This document shows, in pieces, positions 13,578 to 20,396 of a stretch of 46,304 nt of DNA. Source of the DNA: a virus. The position numbers and the translations under genes were made by a program. The notes beneath the pieces were generated by a model, which was not told the DNA's origin, did not search any database, and worked only from the letters and a program-made list of their open reading frames with translations. Location: IMG/VR virus record IMGVR_UViG_3300024520_000123, positions 1 through 46,304 of that record; one strand, 5' to 3'. Each line of letters starts with the position of its first letter. Position 1 is the stretch's first letter.

Positions 13578-13647
13578 TGGACCGTCCGGGTCTCGAACCC
13601 GGATTCACCTGATTTTCTACAGGCCGCTCTACTTGGCGTACCGGTCC
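13578..13647 (-). tRNA. tRNA-like gene with atypical anticodon arm
   Basis: On the minus strand 70 bases fold as a tRNA: GGACCG pairs with CGGTCC, U8 and A9 are present, the T arm CCGGG-TTCGAGA-CCCGG is canonical and A73 follows. The D arm is short (CGC-CAAGTAGA-GCG) and lacks the G18-G19 pair. The anticodon arm is odd: CCTG/CAGG closes an eight-base loop TAGAAAAT, so the anticodon is unclear (GAA for Phe without U33, or AGA if the T is position 33). Position 7-66 is a G-A mismatch. CCA is not encoded. A 49-residue open frame (13568-13717) runs through it on the same strand; the tRNA explanation is preferred because of the distant pairing. Confidence 0.65.
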
Positions 13648-13815
13648 AACCTTGATTAGTTTTGCCGTCCCAAAATGCTTGCCAGCGACCTTCCGGGAGG
13701 TTCTTCGCCTGGCTCATGGGTCAAGTCTCACAAGGCTTAGACTCGTGCTTCCACTTTATTGCTTTTTTTGTTCACTGTCATTCAGATTCTCACTTCCTGG
13801 GGCTGATGTTAAAAC
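13648..13815. other. 168-base gap
   Basis: Between the tRNA-like gene and the secreted poly-Gly protein. The only open frame is the 49-residue one (13568-13717, minus) that continues through the tRNA-like gene and lacks a ribosome-binding site. No clear hairpin with T-run is seen. Confidence 0.5.
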
Positions 13816-14379
13816 TTACGGAGGATCTCCCGTTCCGCCTCCACCGCCTCCACCGCCTCCATTTAATACATCAAGCACGCTGGAGAACCAAACTGCGGCG
13901 CACACAAATTCGTCGTAGGCTTGCTGCATCAGATCTTTCGCCATTTCAATGTACCCGGTCGCAACCACGAAATCGTCGGCGCCCTCCCAGAAGTGATACT
14001 CGGCGGTAATCCAGTCTTCCAGTATCATAGCGTCACTGCCGGCGATTTGATTGTTGATCCCGCTCGTTGCGTATGGCACTGATTCCGCAAAAGCATCAAG
14101 CGACTCAGTGAAGTAAAAGTTACCAATTGTTATGTGGGTGTCTCCCGGGTCAAGTGGCTGTCCTTGGTAGTTGGGGTGATTCACGATGCTGTTGCGGTAC
14201 GACATGGCAATTGTATATGCATGGAGCGTACTCGCCTTATATGCCTCGTACTCGAACGAAGCGTCTTCAATCGCTTCGTAAGCCTCCATACATGCAACTT
14301 GTGCATCAAAGACGCTCTGAGGCTGGGCGGATACGGCCGGCGCGATCAAGAGTAAAATAGAGAGCAGTAGAAATCTCAT
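13816..14379 (-). CDS. Secreted protein with C-terminal poly-Gly
   Basis: 187 residues. A clear signal peptide (MRFLLLSILLLIAPAVSA, cleavage likely before Gln19) is followed by a helical mature part rich in Ala, Glu, Tyr and Ser that resembles a short helical repeat bundle (QSVFDAQVACMEAYEAIEDAS, AGSDAMILEDWITAEYHFWEG). The last residues are nine Gly then TGDPP. The protein at 22289 has the same design (same N-terminal Met-Arg-Phe-Leu, signal, Ala/Tyr-rich helices with paired tetratricopeptide-like spacing), so the two may be paralogues or analogues. It should act in the periplasm or outside the infected cell. Start follows GAAGGAGACTGC. Confidence 0.8.
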   Translation of the reverse strand: MRFLLLSILLLIAPAVSAQPQSVFDAQVACMEAYEAIEDASFEYEAYKASTLHAYTIAMSYRNSIVNHPNYQGQPLDPGDTHITIGNFYFTESLDAFAESVPYATSGINNQIAGSDAMILEDWITAEYHFWEGADDFVVATGYIEMAKDLMQQAYDEFVCAAVWFSSVLDVLNGGGGGGGGGTGDPP

Positions 14380-14396
14380 GCAGTCTCCTTCAAGGG

Positions 14397-14705
14397 CTAG
14401 GTTTCTAGTGGCATTTTCTTAAGTTTCGGTATCCCGAACGCCGGGCCGCTATCCAAGAGGGATTCAGCGACAAACTCGATCACCCCAAGTAGTTCTTCAT
14501 TCTCCTTGACCACCTTTTGGTACTCTGAGATTAAAAACGCGTTGCCAGCGAGTGAGCATGTGAGGACGAGAACCGTGAGCCAGATCAATAGCGATGAGCG
14601 TAAGGAGCGCTTTCGCACATTCTTTGTATCATTCAGGGCGTCTTCCAATTCCCTGTAATCATAGACCCTAACAGGTCCGACAAAGCTATTAGTGATTCGT
14701 GTCAT
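14397..14705 (-). CDS. Single-span membrane protein with coiled-coil tail
   Basis: 102 residues from ATG 14705, after AGAAAGGAAGGGGAAA. About 37 polar residues precede one hydrophobic span (SLLIWLTVLVLTCSLAGNAFLI), then a helical charged segment (YQKVVKENEELLGVIEFVAE). This is the layout of an inner-membrane spanin-like or effector protein but lacks specific motifs. It overlaps the upstream gene by 17 bases and is followed by the secreted protein gene after 17 bases. Confidence 0.65.
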   Translation of the reverse strand: MTRITNSFVGPVRVYDYRELEDALNDTKNVRKRSLRSSLLIWLTVLVLTCSLAGNAFLISEYQKVVKENEELLGVIEFVAESLLDSGPAFGIPKLKKMPLET

Positions 14706-15078
14706 TTTCCCCTTCCTTTCTTGGGACGGCATCGTCGGGCGACTGTTCCCTTTTGCTGCGTGGCGTGGTCAACAGTCTAATGGCTTCCTTCCACATCGCT
14801 ACTGAACCCTCGTCTGGCATTTGTTTGACGACCTGGTCGATGTCCGCCCTAAGCCACTGAATCTCGCCGGCATATTCCTCCAGCATGATTGCGGCGCGCT
14901 CACTGACTTCTTGCTCAACCTCGTAGGCGCGGCGGTAATGGTCTTCGTTGGTATAAAGATCAACCAAGTGGGTGGCAAGGTTCGCTGTCCACTCTTGACC
15001 TGGTGTCTTGGAGAGGCCCATTAACCACTGAACTTTCACTCGTTGTTCTTCAGTCAGAACGTAGTCGTGTTTCGACAT
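14689..15078 (-). CDS. Hypothetical helical protein
   Basis: 129 residues, mostly helical (LTEEQRVKVQWLMGLSKT, EVEQEVSERAAIMLEEYAGEIQWLRADIDQVV) with a polar, charged tail. No membrane segment. Not recognised. The start follows GAGGGTGTAGTGA. It overlaps both neighbours, as usual in this operon. Confidence 0.65.
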   Translation of the reverse strand: MSKHDYVLTEEQRVKVQWLMGLSKTPGQEWTANLATHLVDLYTNEDHYRRAYEVEQEVSERAAIMLEEYAGEIQWLRADIDQVVKQMPDEGSVAMWKEAIRLLTTPRSKREQSPDDAVPRKEGENDTNH

Positions 15079-15238
15079 TCACTACACCCTCAACCCCTTG
15101 CGGTCGTTCGCTTTCTCTCAAGGAGCATTCTTCTTGTCTTTTCGCGGTTTCAGTCCTGAACATACGAGTGCAGACTTTGGCAGCCTCTTTCGGAGACTTG
15201 CCTTCACACGGTGATGGGCAAAGTAAGGAGCATTGCAT
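15050..15238 (-). CDS. Small hypothetical protein
   Basis: 62 residues, with four Cys (two near the N terminus in CSLLCPSPC) and a basic/charged second half. The start follows ACGGTGAGTCACCTATT, which is the end of the upstream gene, so coupling is possible. It overlaps the 14689 gene by 29 bases in another frame. Composition is not distinctive and it could be a chance frame. Confidence 0.4.
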   Translation of the reverse strand: MQCSLLCPSPCEGKSPKEAAKVCTRMFRTETAKRQEECSLRESERPQGVEGVVNVETRLRSD

Positions 15239-15248
15239 AATAGGTGAC

Positions 15249-15806
15249 TCACCGTAGTGACCTCAACGTGGCCAAGGCGTTCGGAAGGTTGGAGCATCGG
15301 AAGTCGATCATGTCGTTGACCATTGGATGCTCATGGATATTTCCTTCGGGCATGACGCAGATTACCGGCTTTCGAAGCGCTCGGGCCATGCCGAGTTCGA
15401 GCATGGTGCCAATCGAGACACGATAGAGCCACTTTTTAAGATCATCCACAGCCCATAAGTCCCAAACAATTGTAAGAAACCGCATAGCTTGCTCGATTTC
15501 CTTATTCTCTGGCAAGTCAGCCAGATTCATGAGGATTACGTCAGTGGAACGGCAGTCCCAGGAATCTCGTCTGTTGATCCCTTTGTCGCTCGTGAGGACA
15601 CGGTGGGGCTCACTATTGTCCTCCAGGTCGTTGTACGAATCGGCGATGTCACCTTTATTCTCGAGGAACTCTTTTGATCGCATTGGAGAAAGGCAGACGA
15701 ATTCGTCCTCGAGTTCTTTAGTAACGTACTCTCGCCAGTCCGTGCAGCCCTGGTACGAGCAGCCAGTTATCGGTCCGGCGAGGTAAACGGTAAGGACGCG
15801 TTGCAT
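15249..15806 (-). CDS. Nucleoside 2-deoxyribosyltransferase-like protein
   Basis: 185 residues from ATG 15806, which follows GGAAGGAGAACACAC. The fold signature of the nucleoside deoxyribosyltransferase/DUF4406 group is visible: opening strand VYLAGPITG with DWR (24-26), a CLSPMR loop (38-43), the RRDSWDCRSTDVILMNL segment (79-95), and SIGTMLELGMARALRKPVICV with Glu137 in the place of the catalytic Glu. A Trp-rich insertion (residues about 100-130) separates the last two. By family it exchanges or hydrolyses bases of deoxynucleosides. With the HAD enzymes it points to remodelling of nucleotide pools. Confidence 0.8.
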   Translation of the reverse strand: MQRVLTVYLAGPITGCSYQGCTDWREYVTKELEDEFVCLSPMRSKEFLENKGDIADSYNDLEDNSEPHRVLTSDKGINRRDSWDCRSTDVILMNLADLPENKEIEQAMRFLTIVWDLWAVDDLKKWLYRVSIGTMLELGMARALRKPVICVMPEGNIHEHPMVNDMIDFRCSNLPNALATLRSLR

Positions 15807-15822
15807 GTGTGTTCTCCTTCCA

Positions 15823-15870
15823 GAAAAAAGACTCCCCCTGGCCTGCTGGTATTTGACGCCGGCCAGGGGA
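15823..15870 (-). terminator. Factor-independent terminator
   Basis: On the minus strand CCCCTGGCC (15869-15861) pairs with GGCCAGGGG (15843-15835), and GAGTCTTTTTTC follows. It lies just after the protease gene and before the 15249 gene, so it would limit read-through between them. Confidence 0.8.
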
Positions 15871-15917
15871 AGCTTTGCTCTTCCGGTCCTTGAGTACAAG
15901 GATCGAAAGAGAGCTAA

Positions 15918-16874
15918 TTACCGAATGGACGGATCAGGTACGGCCAGAGTCGGCGCGTCCTCGTGCTTGATCCAGAGATTGAAGCCTTGCTCGGCGAGCA
16001 TTGCTTCGCGTTCAGCACGACTGATGTACCCGCCGGTCTCGTAGCCATTCACGTCAGACTTACTGGTGGCGCGTTTGACGACAGACTCAATCGGCAGGTC
16101 GGAAATCTCATCGAAGTCGAGTGCCTTGGCTTCCGAATTAACAAGGTACTCGAAGCCGATCGCCTTTGCCCACTTCACAATCCGCCTACTCGGTACGATG
16201 TAGTTGAATGAATCAGTGTTCGTAATGCCCAGGGTGAGCATGCCGACGTATTCACCGGTTTCGCGATCAACTACCATTCCTCCACTTGAACCGGGCAGCG
16301 CCGAGACGGTTGTCTGCGTGTAGGGCAGTTCGTCGAACATTCGCCCTTGCGCTGCGATAATTCCTTCTGTCAGGCTGTTATGCCCGAGTTGCTGGCCGCT
16401 TGGCGATCCACAGTGAAAAACTTCCTTCCCAACTGGCGGAAGGGCGTCGAGGAACTCGAGCGTCTCCTCTTCCGTGAACTTGTCTGGCCAGAGGACCAGA
16501 AGAGCGGCGATGTCGTACTTTGGAGAAGTCGCGATAACGCGGCAGTACAATGTCTGTTCCCCGACAGTGGCGCCGTCGATGACTCGCTCCTGCGTGACCT
16601 TGCACTTGTCGTATCTGACTTCCTTATATTCTTTGCCGACTTCGATTCGTGTTGTAACTCGACGGAGGTCGTCGATGACGTGGTGTGCCGTAAGTATGAA
16701 CGCGTAGGTTTTTCCTTCAATTTCGCGCGCGAGGATTGTGCCGCTACCGGATGTTCGGTCGGTCTTGACGGTAACTGCAATCTTTTGCAGGTGGCCGGGG
16801 ACTTCATCTGGTTCAATACCGTTCGCGGTTGCAAGCATCGCGGCGACAATCGCCAGTGACAGGATCAATTTCAT
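15918..16874 (-). CDS. Secreted trypsin-like serine protease
   Basis: 318 residues from ATG 16874, preceded by CGAAGGAGAAAAGAACG. A signal peptide (MKLILSLAIVAAMLATANG) is followed by a chymotrypsin-fold domain of the S1C/DegP type: LTAHHVI (catalytic His65), KYDIAALLV (Asp121) and LPGSSGGMV (Ser197 in GSSGG), with GMLTLG next. The complete triad predicts an active protease. No PDZ domain is visible; residues 240-318 form a non-catalytic tail with charged helix. The mature enzyme would act in the periplasm or outside the cell. Such proteases are unusual in phages. A terminator follows at 15823. Confidence 0.88.
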   Translation of the reverse strand: MKLILSLAIVAAMLATANGIEPDEVPGHLQKIAVTVKTDRTSGSGTILAREIEGKTYAFILTAHHVIDDLRRVTTRIEVGKEYKEVRYDKCKVTQERVIDGATVGEQTLYCRVIATSPKYDIAALLVLWPDKFTEEETLEFLDALPPVGKEVFHCGSPSGQQLGHNSLTEGIIAAQGRMFDELPYTQTTVSALPGSSGGMVVDRETGEYVGMLTLGITNTDSFNYIVPSRRIVKWAKAIGFEYLVNSEAKALDFDEISDLPIESVVKRATSKSDVNGYETGGYISRAEREAMLAEQGFNLWIKHEDAPTLAVPDPSIR

Positions 16875-16936
16875 CGTTCTTTTCTCCTTCGGGTTACTGA
16901 AATAACTGATTGCCAAATCTAAAGGTAAGCGAAGTA

Positions 16937-17227
16937 CTACTCGTTGTCAAGAGCCGCTTGGGGTAATCTTGGAACTTCTTCCACTGTCCCTAGAATATCT
17001 AGTAAACAACGAAGACAAAAAATTCCGGAAAGATTTTCGTGGCCGCTGACTCGCAGCGTGTCTTTCCAGCCGGTCCAACTGTGCCCGTTCGAACACTTCC
17101 ACGTCCTCTTTGGAGGGGTAGATGGCGAGCAGGGGGTGGAGAGCGGGAGGTCCCTGCTCGACTCCGCCCTCCAATCCATTTCCCCGAAGGGGATTTTTGG
17201 ATTGCTTGAGCCAGGATCTGTCGTCAT
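16937..17227 (-). CDS. Small Cys/His-rich protein
   Basis: 96 residues from ATG 17227, after GAAAGGACCGAGGTA. A pattern WKCSNGHSWTGWKD...GIFCLRCLLD gives a C-x-x-x-H and C-x-x-C metal site of zinc-ribbon type, so this frame is likely translated. The N-terminal 45 residues are Pro/Ser-rich. Almost the whole gene overlaps the GTG-start frame 16947-17372 in another frame; one of the two distal parts may be fortuitous. Confidence 0.65.
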   Translation of the reverse strand: MTTDPGSSNPKIPFGEMDWRAESSRDLPLSTPCSPSTPPKRTWKCSNGHSWTGWKDTLRVSGHENLSGIFCLRCLLDILGTVEEVPRLPQAALDNE

Positions 17228-17372
17228 TACCTCGGTCCTTTCGAAAGGCATCCGCGAGTTCGGGGTCTATCTGTTCTATTCGGTCAGTCTGCCATTCGGT
17301 CAGTCCTTGCGAAAAGAAACTATCGAAGATAGTCCCTTCGTCGTCAGGATTTTTGATTGGGCTGCACGTCAC
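16947..17372 (-). CDS. GTG-start hypothetical protein overlapping the Cys/His gene
   Basis: 141 residues from a GTG at 17372 with AAAAGGAGAGCGAAA directly upstream, the best site here. Its first 45 residues (GTIFDSFFSQGLTEWQTDRIEQIDP) look like a normal helical protein. The last 95 residues overlap 16937-17227 in a different frame and look less natural (long Arg/Ser/Pro runs). Possible readings: two fully overlapping genes, or one gene interrupted by a frameshift near 17227 that joins the first part to the Cys/His part. Confidence 0.45.
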   Translation of the reverse strand: MTCSPIKNPDDEGTIFDSFFSQGLTEWQTDRIEQIDPELADAFRKDRGNDDRSWLKQSKNPLRGNGLEGGVEQGPPALHPLLAIYPSKEDVEVFERAQLDRLERHAASQRPRKSFRNFLSSLFTRYSRDSGRSSKITPSGS

Positions 17373-17550
17373 TTTCGCTCTCCTTTTCAATCTGGCCGAC
17401 GCTCCAGCCGGCCCATAAGCGAGACCCATCTGGAGCCCTAGCCCTTGAGAGAACAACTCGCCACCCCGCGCGGTCGAGCGGGATACGATTCTGGAGAATC
17501 ATTGTGCTTCCCGAGAATTTTCGAACGATGGCACAGAAACGAGATTTCAT
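17344..17550 (-). CDS. Small basic hypothetical protein
   Basis: 68 residues, basic, with alternating short strands (MILQNRIPLDRAGWRVVLSR) and a polar tail. Not recognised. The ATG overlaps the stop of the upstream gene by four bases and lies after AAGGCGACTAC. It overlaps the downstream GTG-start gene by 29 bases. Confidence 0.6.
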   Translation of the reverse strand: MKSRFCAIVRKFSGSTMILQNRIPLDRAGWRVVLSRARAPDGSRLWAGWSVGQIEKESESDVQPNQKS

Positions 17551-18077
17551 GTAGTCGCCTTCTTGACTTTATCCGCGAGCCTGGCAGCACTAGTTGAAAT
17601 TGCATTAGAGTGTTCGCAAGCTCCCGCTAATTGTTGAAGAAGCGAGGAATTTTCTTTCTTCAGATTATGCATGACTTGCGAATTCTCTTCTTCCCGATGG
17701 AGCCACTCGCCCGAGAGTTTTCCGAGAGCTCTCCTTTGGAGCATGATCTCCTTGGTTATATGTATGATGATGTTCGACTTATCTTGTAAGACTTGGTTAT
17801 ATCTCATGAGGAGTGTCGTGGATAATTTTCTAATCTTCTTCAGCTCCTCTTCCTGATTAAGATAGGCGAACGCCAGGTCGCCGAGCGATTCTCTCTGGCC
17901 GGAAATCTCAATTAAGAGATTGCGCTGCATATCGAGAAGGTTCTTCTTCTCTCTACACAGGTATTTAATGACACGTTTATTGACTTTCAGCGTTGACCTA
18001 AAGCTTAGTACCCAGGTCGCCAAAGCAAAGGTAATGATAGCAGTGAGACAAGCAAGGGTAGAAAAGAATAGCGTCAA
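17547..18077 (-). CDS. Membrane-anchored coiled-coil protein
   Basis: About 176 residues from a TTG at 18077 (AAAAGGCGGTGATGTC precedes it); a longer form from a TTG at 18122 lacks a ribosome-binding site. A hydrophobic span follows the N terminus (TLFFSTLACLTAIITFALATWVLSF), then about 140 residues of almost continuous coiled coil. Topology would place the coil on one side of the inner membrane. No family is recognised; it could be a superinfection or envelope factor. The stop overlaps the next ATG. Confidence 0.65.
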   Translation of the reverse strand: MTLFFSTLACLTAIITFALATWVLSFRSTLKVNKRVIKYLCREKKNLLDMQRNLLIEISGQRESLGDLAFAYLNQEEELKKIRKLSTTLLMRYNQVLQDKSNIIIHITKEIMLQRRALGKLSGEWLHREEENSQVMHNLKKENSSLLQQLAGACEHSNAISTSAARLADKVKKATT

Positions 18078-18108
18078 GACATCACCGCCTTTTAAGAGGA
18101 GAAAAAGG

Positions 18109-18555
18109 TTAAACTCTTTCAATGAACATCATGTCGATCGGCATTACTTTTTCAATGGGGGTCCACCGCGCGATCCTTGATCCGCTATTGGACAGGTGTA
18201 CTACTATTGACGTCGCCTTCAGAATGAACCCACCGTGCCATTTTCCTTCATCACAAATGACGCCGAAGTGTCCGCAAGCCATTTCTTCGCTGGTGACGAA
18301 TTCGTCTGAGCCTGTCCAGAGGGCTGTCGGCATTCTCGTGATGACGGTATCAAAGGCAGTTGGCACGACTACTATACCTTTGTGTTGTACTACGTCCCAA
18401 GGTCGTGTTAGGTTCACGAACCAATCTTCCGCTGCACGATATACGACATTGTCGATCGCATACTGACGACTTTCAACAATGATGGCGGTTGCGCCGATTG
18501 ACAAATTGCTAATTTTGATTCCATGTTTTTTCGGTTGCATTTTGAATTTCAACAT
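18109..18555 (-). CDS. Hypothetical protein
   Basis: 148 residues, beta-rich with repeated short strands (GATAIIVESRQYAIDNVVYRA, GGFILKATSIVVHLSN) and Trp-containing turns. No membrane segment or catalytic motif. The N-terminal ten residues are basic. The start, GAGAAGAA then ATG, overlaps the end of the GTG gene 18549-18698 by seven bases. Not recognised. Confidence 0.65.
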   Translation of the reverse strand: MLKFKMQPKKHGIKISNLSIGATAIIVESRQYAIDNVVYRAAEDWFVNLTRPWDVVQHKGIVVVPTAFDTVITRMPTALWTGSDEFVTSEEMACGHFGVICDEGKWHGGFILKATSIVVHLSNSGSRIARWTPIEKVMPIDMMFIERV

Positions 18556-18698
18556 TTCTTCTCGTTACTCGCTTTCTTTTTCTTTACGGGTGGCGAACCC
18601 CAGGCGATGGCGTCCCAGTTTTTCTGTAACGTCTTCGGATCGACTGACGCCGGCCGAGGTTGGTCCCCCTTGCCGGCAGCGCTAGGTTTGAAACTCAC
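18549..18698 (-). CDS. 49-residue conserved-type phage microprotein
   Basis: GTG at 18698 follows CATGGGAGAGATTC. The sequence begins SFKPSAAGKGDQPRPASVD, then KTLQKNWDAIAWG and a Lys-rich end. This design (AAGKGDxPRP, then NWDxI with Gly) is one I recognise from short unannotated proteins in many tailed phages, which supports a real gene of unknown function. It overlaps the upstream deoxyribonucleotidase-like gene by 17 bases and the downstream gene by seven. Confidence 0.7.
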   Translation of the reverse strand: MSFKPSAAGKGDQPRPASVDPKTLQKNWDAIAWGSPPVKKKKASNEKKC

Positions 18699-19245
18699 GA
18701 ATCTCTCCCATGAATTCTTTGAAAAGGCTTAGGTTGTGGTCTTCCATGAAGTGTCGGCGATTCCGCTTTCGGCCGACTAGGAAGGCATACCCACCGAACT
18801 CTCTCCAATTCCTGCAATTCGTTTCGTTATCGTCCACGAGGATGGCTCGTTGGGCGTAAACGTGCTTGTCGTGAACTGGAATGAAATTCTGGACAGGCAG
18901 CGAAGGGTGTATCCATCGCATGAACCATTCGAACTTGCCAGAGTAGCAGCCACAACATGGCCAGGGAGTGGTCAAAATACTGCAACTGGTGTCGTCGGAC
19001 ATGAAAGCATGCTGAAACATTGCCATGCCGTCACCCAGTGCCTTGAGGTTTGACCACCAGTCGTGAGTCTCTAGGGGCTCCCAGAATTCCTCCTTGGTCA
19101 TGCCAAGACATTCTGGTAAGTCCCAGAATTCGCCTCCGCGACAATCGGGGTTTTCATCGTACCAGGCCGGCTGTCCGTGCGTGGCTAGCGCGCCGCCGGC
19201 GAAGTCCACGAGAACGTCGTCAAGATCGAAAAAGATTTTCAGCAT
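18682..19245 (-). CDS. 5'(3')-deoxyribonucleotidase-like HAD enzyme
   Basis: 187 residues with HAD motifs in the NT5C layout: FFDLDDVLVDF (Asp7 nucleophile, Asp9 acid/base), ILTTPWPC (Thr92/Thr93), Lys127 and ILVDDNETNCRNWREFGG with Asp138-Asp139. The family removes the phosphate of deoxyribonucleoside monophosphates; the usual cap helices lie at residues about 15-80. A Cys cluster (CCGC at 97-100) is unusual. It fits with the deoxyribosyltransferase-like and small HAD enzymes in the same operon. The start follows GAAGAGCTTCCGCC and overlaps the upstream gene. Confidence 0.85.
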   Translation of the reverse strand: MLKIFFDLDDVLVDFAGGALATHGQPAWYDENPDCRGGEFWDLPECLGMTKEEFWEPLETHDWWSNLKALGDGMAMFQHAFMSDDTSCSILTTPWPCCGCYSGKFEWFMRWIHPSLPVQNFIPVHDKHVYAQRAILVDDNETNCRNWREFGGYAFLVGRKRNRRHFMEDHNLSLFKEFMGEIREFQT

Positions 19246-19427
19246 GGCGGAAGCTCTTCTCCTGCTAGTTCGTAGAGGACTCGCCTGGCGAGGTCGTAGG
19301 TTGCATATCGTTGCATCGTATATTTCTCGGCATCGTCGAAGAAGACGATTTCCCAGAGTTCGTCGCGAGCCTCGATGTAGGCGTCTACCTTTTTTCCGAA
19401 AGCGAGATGTCTACTTTTGATCAGCAT
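19239..19427 (-). CDS. Small hypothetical protein
   Basis: 62 residues from ATG 19427, after AACTTGAGGTAGGC. Charged, with a helix-strand-helix look (FGKKVDAYIEARDELWEIVFF, YDLARRVLYELAGEE). Not recognised. It overlaps the start of the nucleotidase-like gene by seven bases. Confidence 0.65.
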   Translation of the reverse strand: MLIKSRHLAFGKKVDAYIEARDELWEIVFFDDAEKYTMQRYATYDLARRVLYELAGEELPPC

Positions 19428-19429
19428 GC

Positions 19430-19630
19430 CTACCTCAAGTTGACGTCGAGCAAGGGCTTGCCGTCCGCCTCGCACAGCTTGGATTCACCGTCGCCGTCTA
19501 CATTGTAGACGAGGTTAATTGTCTTTGAATCCTTCGTGAAAGCCTTTAGCGCGTCGCCACCGAGTCCGCTTTCCTTCGCTCCACTGCGGAGAGCCTGTGG
19601 GCCAGCCTTAGCCGTGATCGTTACTTTCAT
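19430..19630 (-). CDS. Small hypothetical protein, first gene of the second leftward operon
   Basis: 66 residues, starting after CTCGAGGTGAAGA. A Gly/Ala/Lys-rich N-terminal half is followed by strands (TINLVYNVDGDGES). Not recognised. It is promoter-proximal; the divergent 118-base gap 19631-19748 should hold leftward and rightward promoters. Confidence 0.65.
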   Translation of the reverse strand: MKVTITAKAGPQALRSGAKESGLGGDALKAFTKDSKTINLVYNVDGDGESKLCEADGKPLLDVNLR

Positions 19631-19748
19631 TCTTCACCTCGAGCTTGACGGTATTGTGTTTCTGAGCGAAACTAGAATTACGGGAAGTTCGCTGCCAAAT
19701 CCCATGGTAGCATTACTTTTTAGCGAATGCAAGCGGGAAAAAGGGAAA
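19631..19748. other. Divergent intergenic region
   Basis: Separates the leftward operon from the rightward late block. On the plus strand TTGACG at about 19643 is a -35-like hexamer with only a weak GAAACT 17 bases on; on the minus strand TTGCAT-N17-TACCAT is equally weak. I cannot assign a promoter with confidence, but the divergent arrangement requires one here or nearby. Confidence 0.4.
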
Positions 19749-20387
19749 ATGCTAAAAGAAACAACCTTCTACGGGGATGTGTATCGCATACGTAGGAGTG
19801 GAGCCAACCCGAAGGTTAAGAGGCAGTGGGTATGTCGGCGGATCTTTCTCGAAGGGCGCGCAGCGGATTTCATTACTCTGCGCCGGCTACTCGTATCTTC
19901 AGGCGTTGCAACCTCTTACAGGAACTCGTTTTGGCCTGCGGCTAAGAGCGAGTACTTCGGGTATAATGGGGTAGAGGAAGAACAAAAGATCTGTGCTGAA
20001 TTGGAGAGCATCCAAAATGTGAACAGGAGAGAACAACTCATGGAGACAGAACAATTGCAACTGGAGAAGAGAGAGCGAGAATTTGACGAAAGTGTGTCGT
20101 ACGCGGACGCGATGAAGTGGGCGTTCGAGAACTGGCCACGATACATTAGAGTGAAAAAGACGGGTCAGAATGAGTATATGCGTGAAGACGAGATGCACGC
20201 GAAAGCACCAAGTCTTGGCGCCGTTGGTTTATTAGAGTATGCTAGGCAAAGCTTGGACAAGTTCCAAGGTTTGGCAGCTAGAGTCTTATCGAAAGGTTCG
20301 CAGGCCGAGGTCTCCGAGGAGGAAAAGGACGTTATTTGTGACGATGGCGTCGAAGACCTGAAGCGAGTACTACAGTCTCTCGACTAA
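19749..20387 (+). CDS. Hypothetical protein, first gene of the late block
   Basis: 212 residues from ATG 19749, preceded by GGGAAAAAGGGAAA; a longer frame back to 19536 overlaps the divergent gene and lacks a site. The N-terminal third is basic (RIRRSGANPKVKRQWVCRR), the centre is a highly charged helix (ENVNRREQLMETEQLQLEKR-like), the C-terminal third again helical and acidic. It could bind DNA. Terminase small subunits can have this charge layout, but no motif allows that call. It is followed by the SPFH gene nine bases on. Confidence 0.65.
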   Translation: MLKETTFYGDVYRIRRSGANPKVKRQWVCRRIFLEGRAADFITLRRLLVSSGVATSYRNSFWPAAKSEYFGYNGVEEEQKICAELESIQNVNRREQLMETEQLQLEKREREFDESVSYADAMKWAFENWPRYIRVKKTGQNEYMREDEMHAKAPSLGAVGLLEYARQSLDKFQGLAARVLSKGSQAEVSEEEKDVICDDGVEDLKRVLQSLD

Positions 20388-20396
20388 GGAGTGAAC

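Noticed and set aside
13568-13717. 49-residue frame running through the tRNA-like gene
   Set aside because: No ribosome-binding site; the tRNA-like pairing (acceptor plus canonical T arm) explains the sequence better, though the N-terminal residues look protein-like.
16347-16859. 170-residue plus-strand frame opposite the protease gene
   Set aside because: It is antisense to a gene with a full catalytic triad and a good start; no ribosome-binding site supports it.
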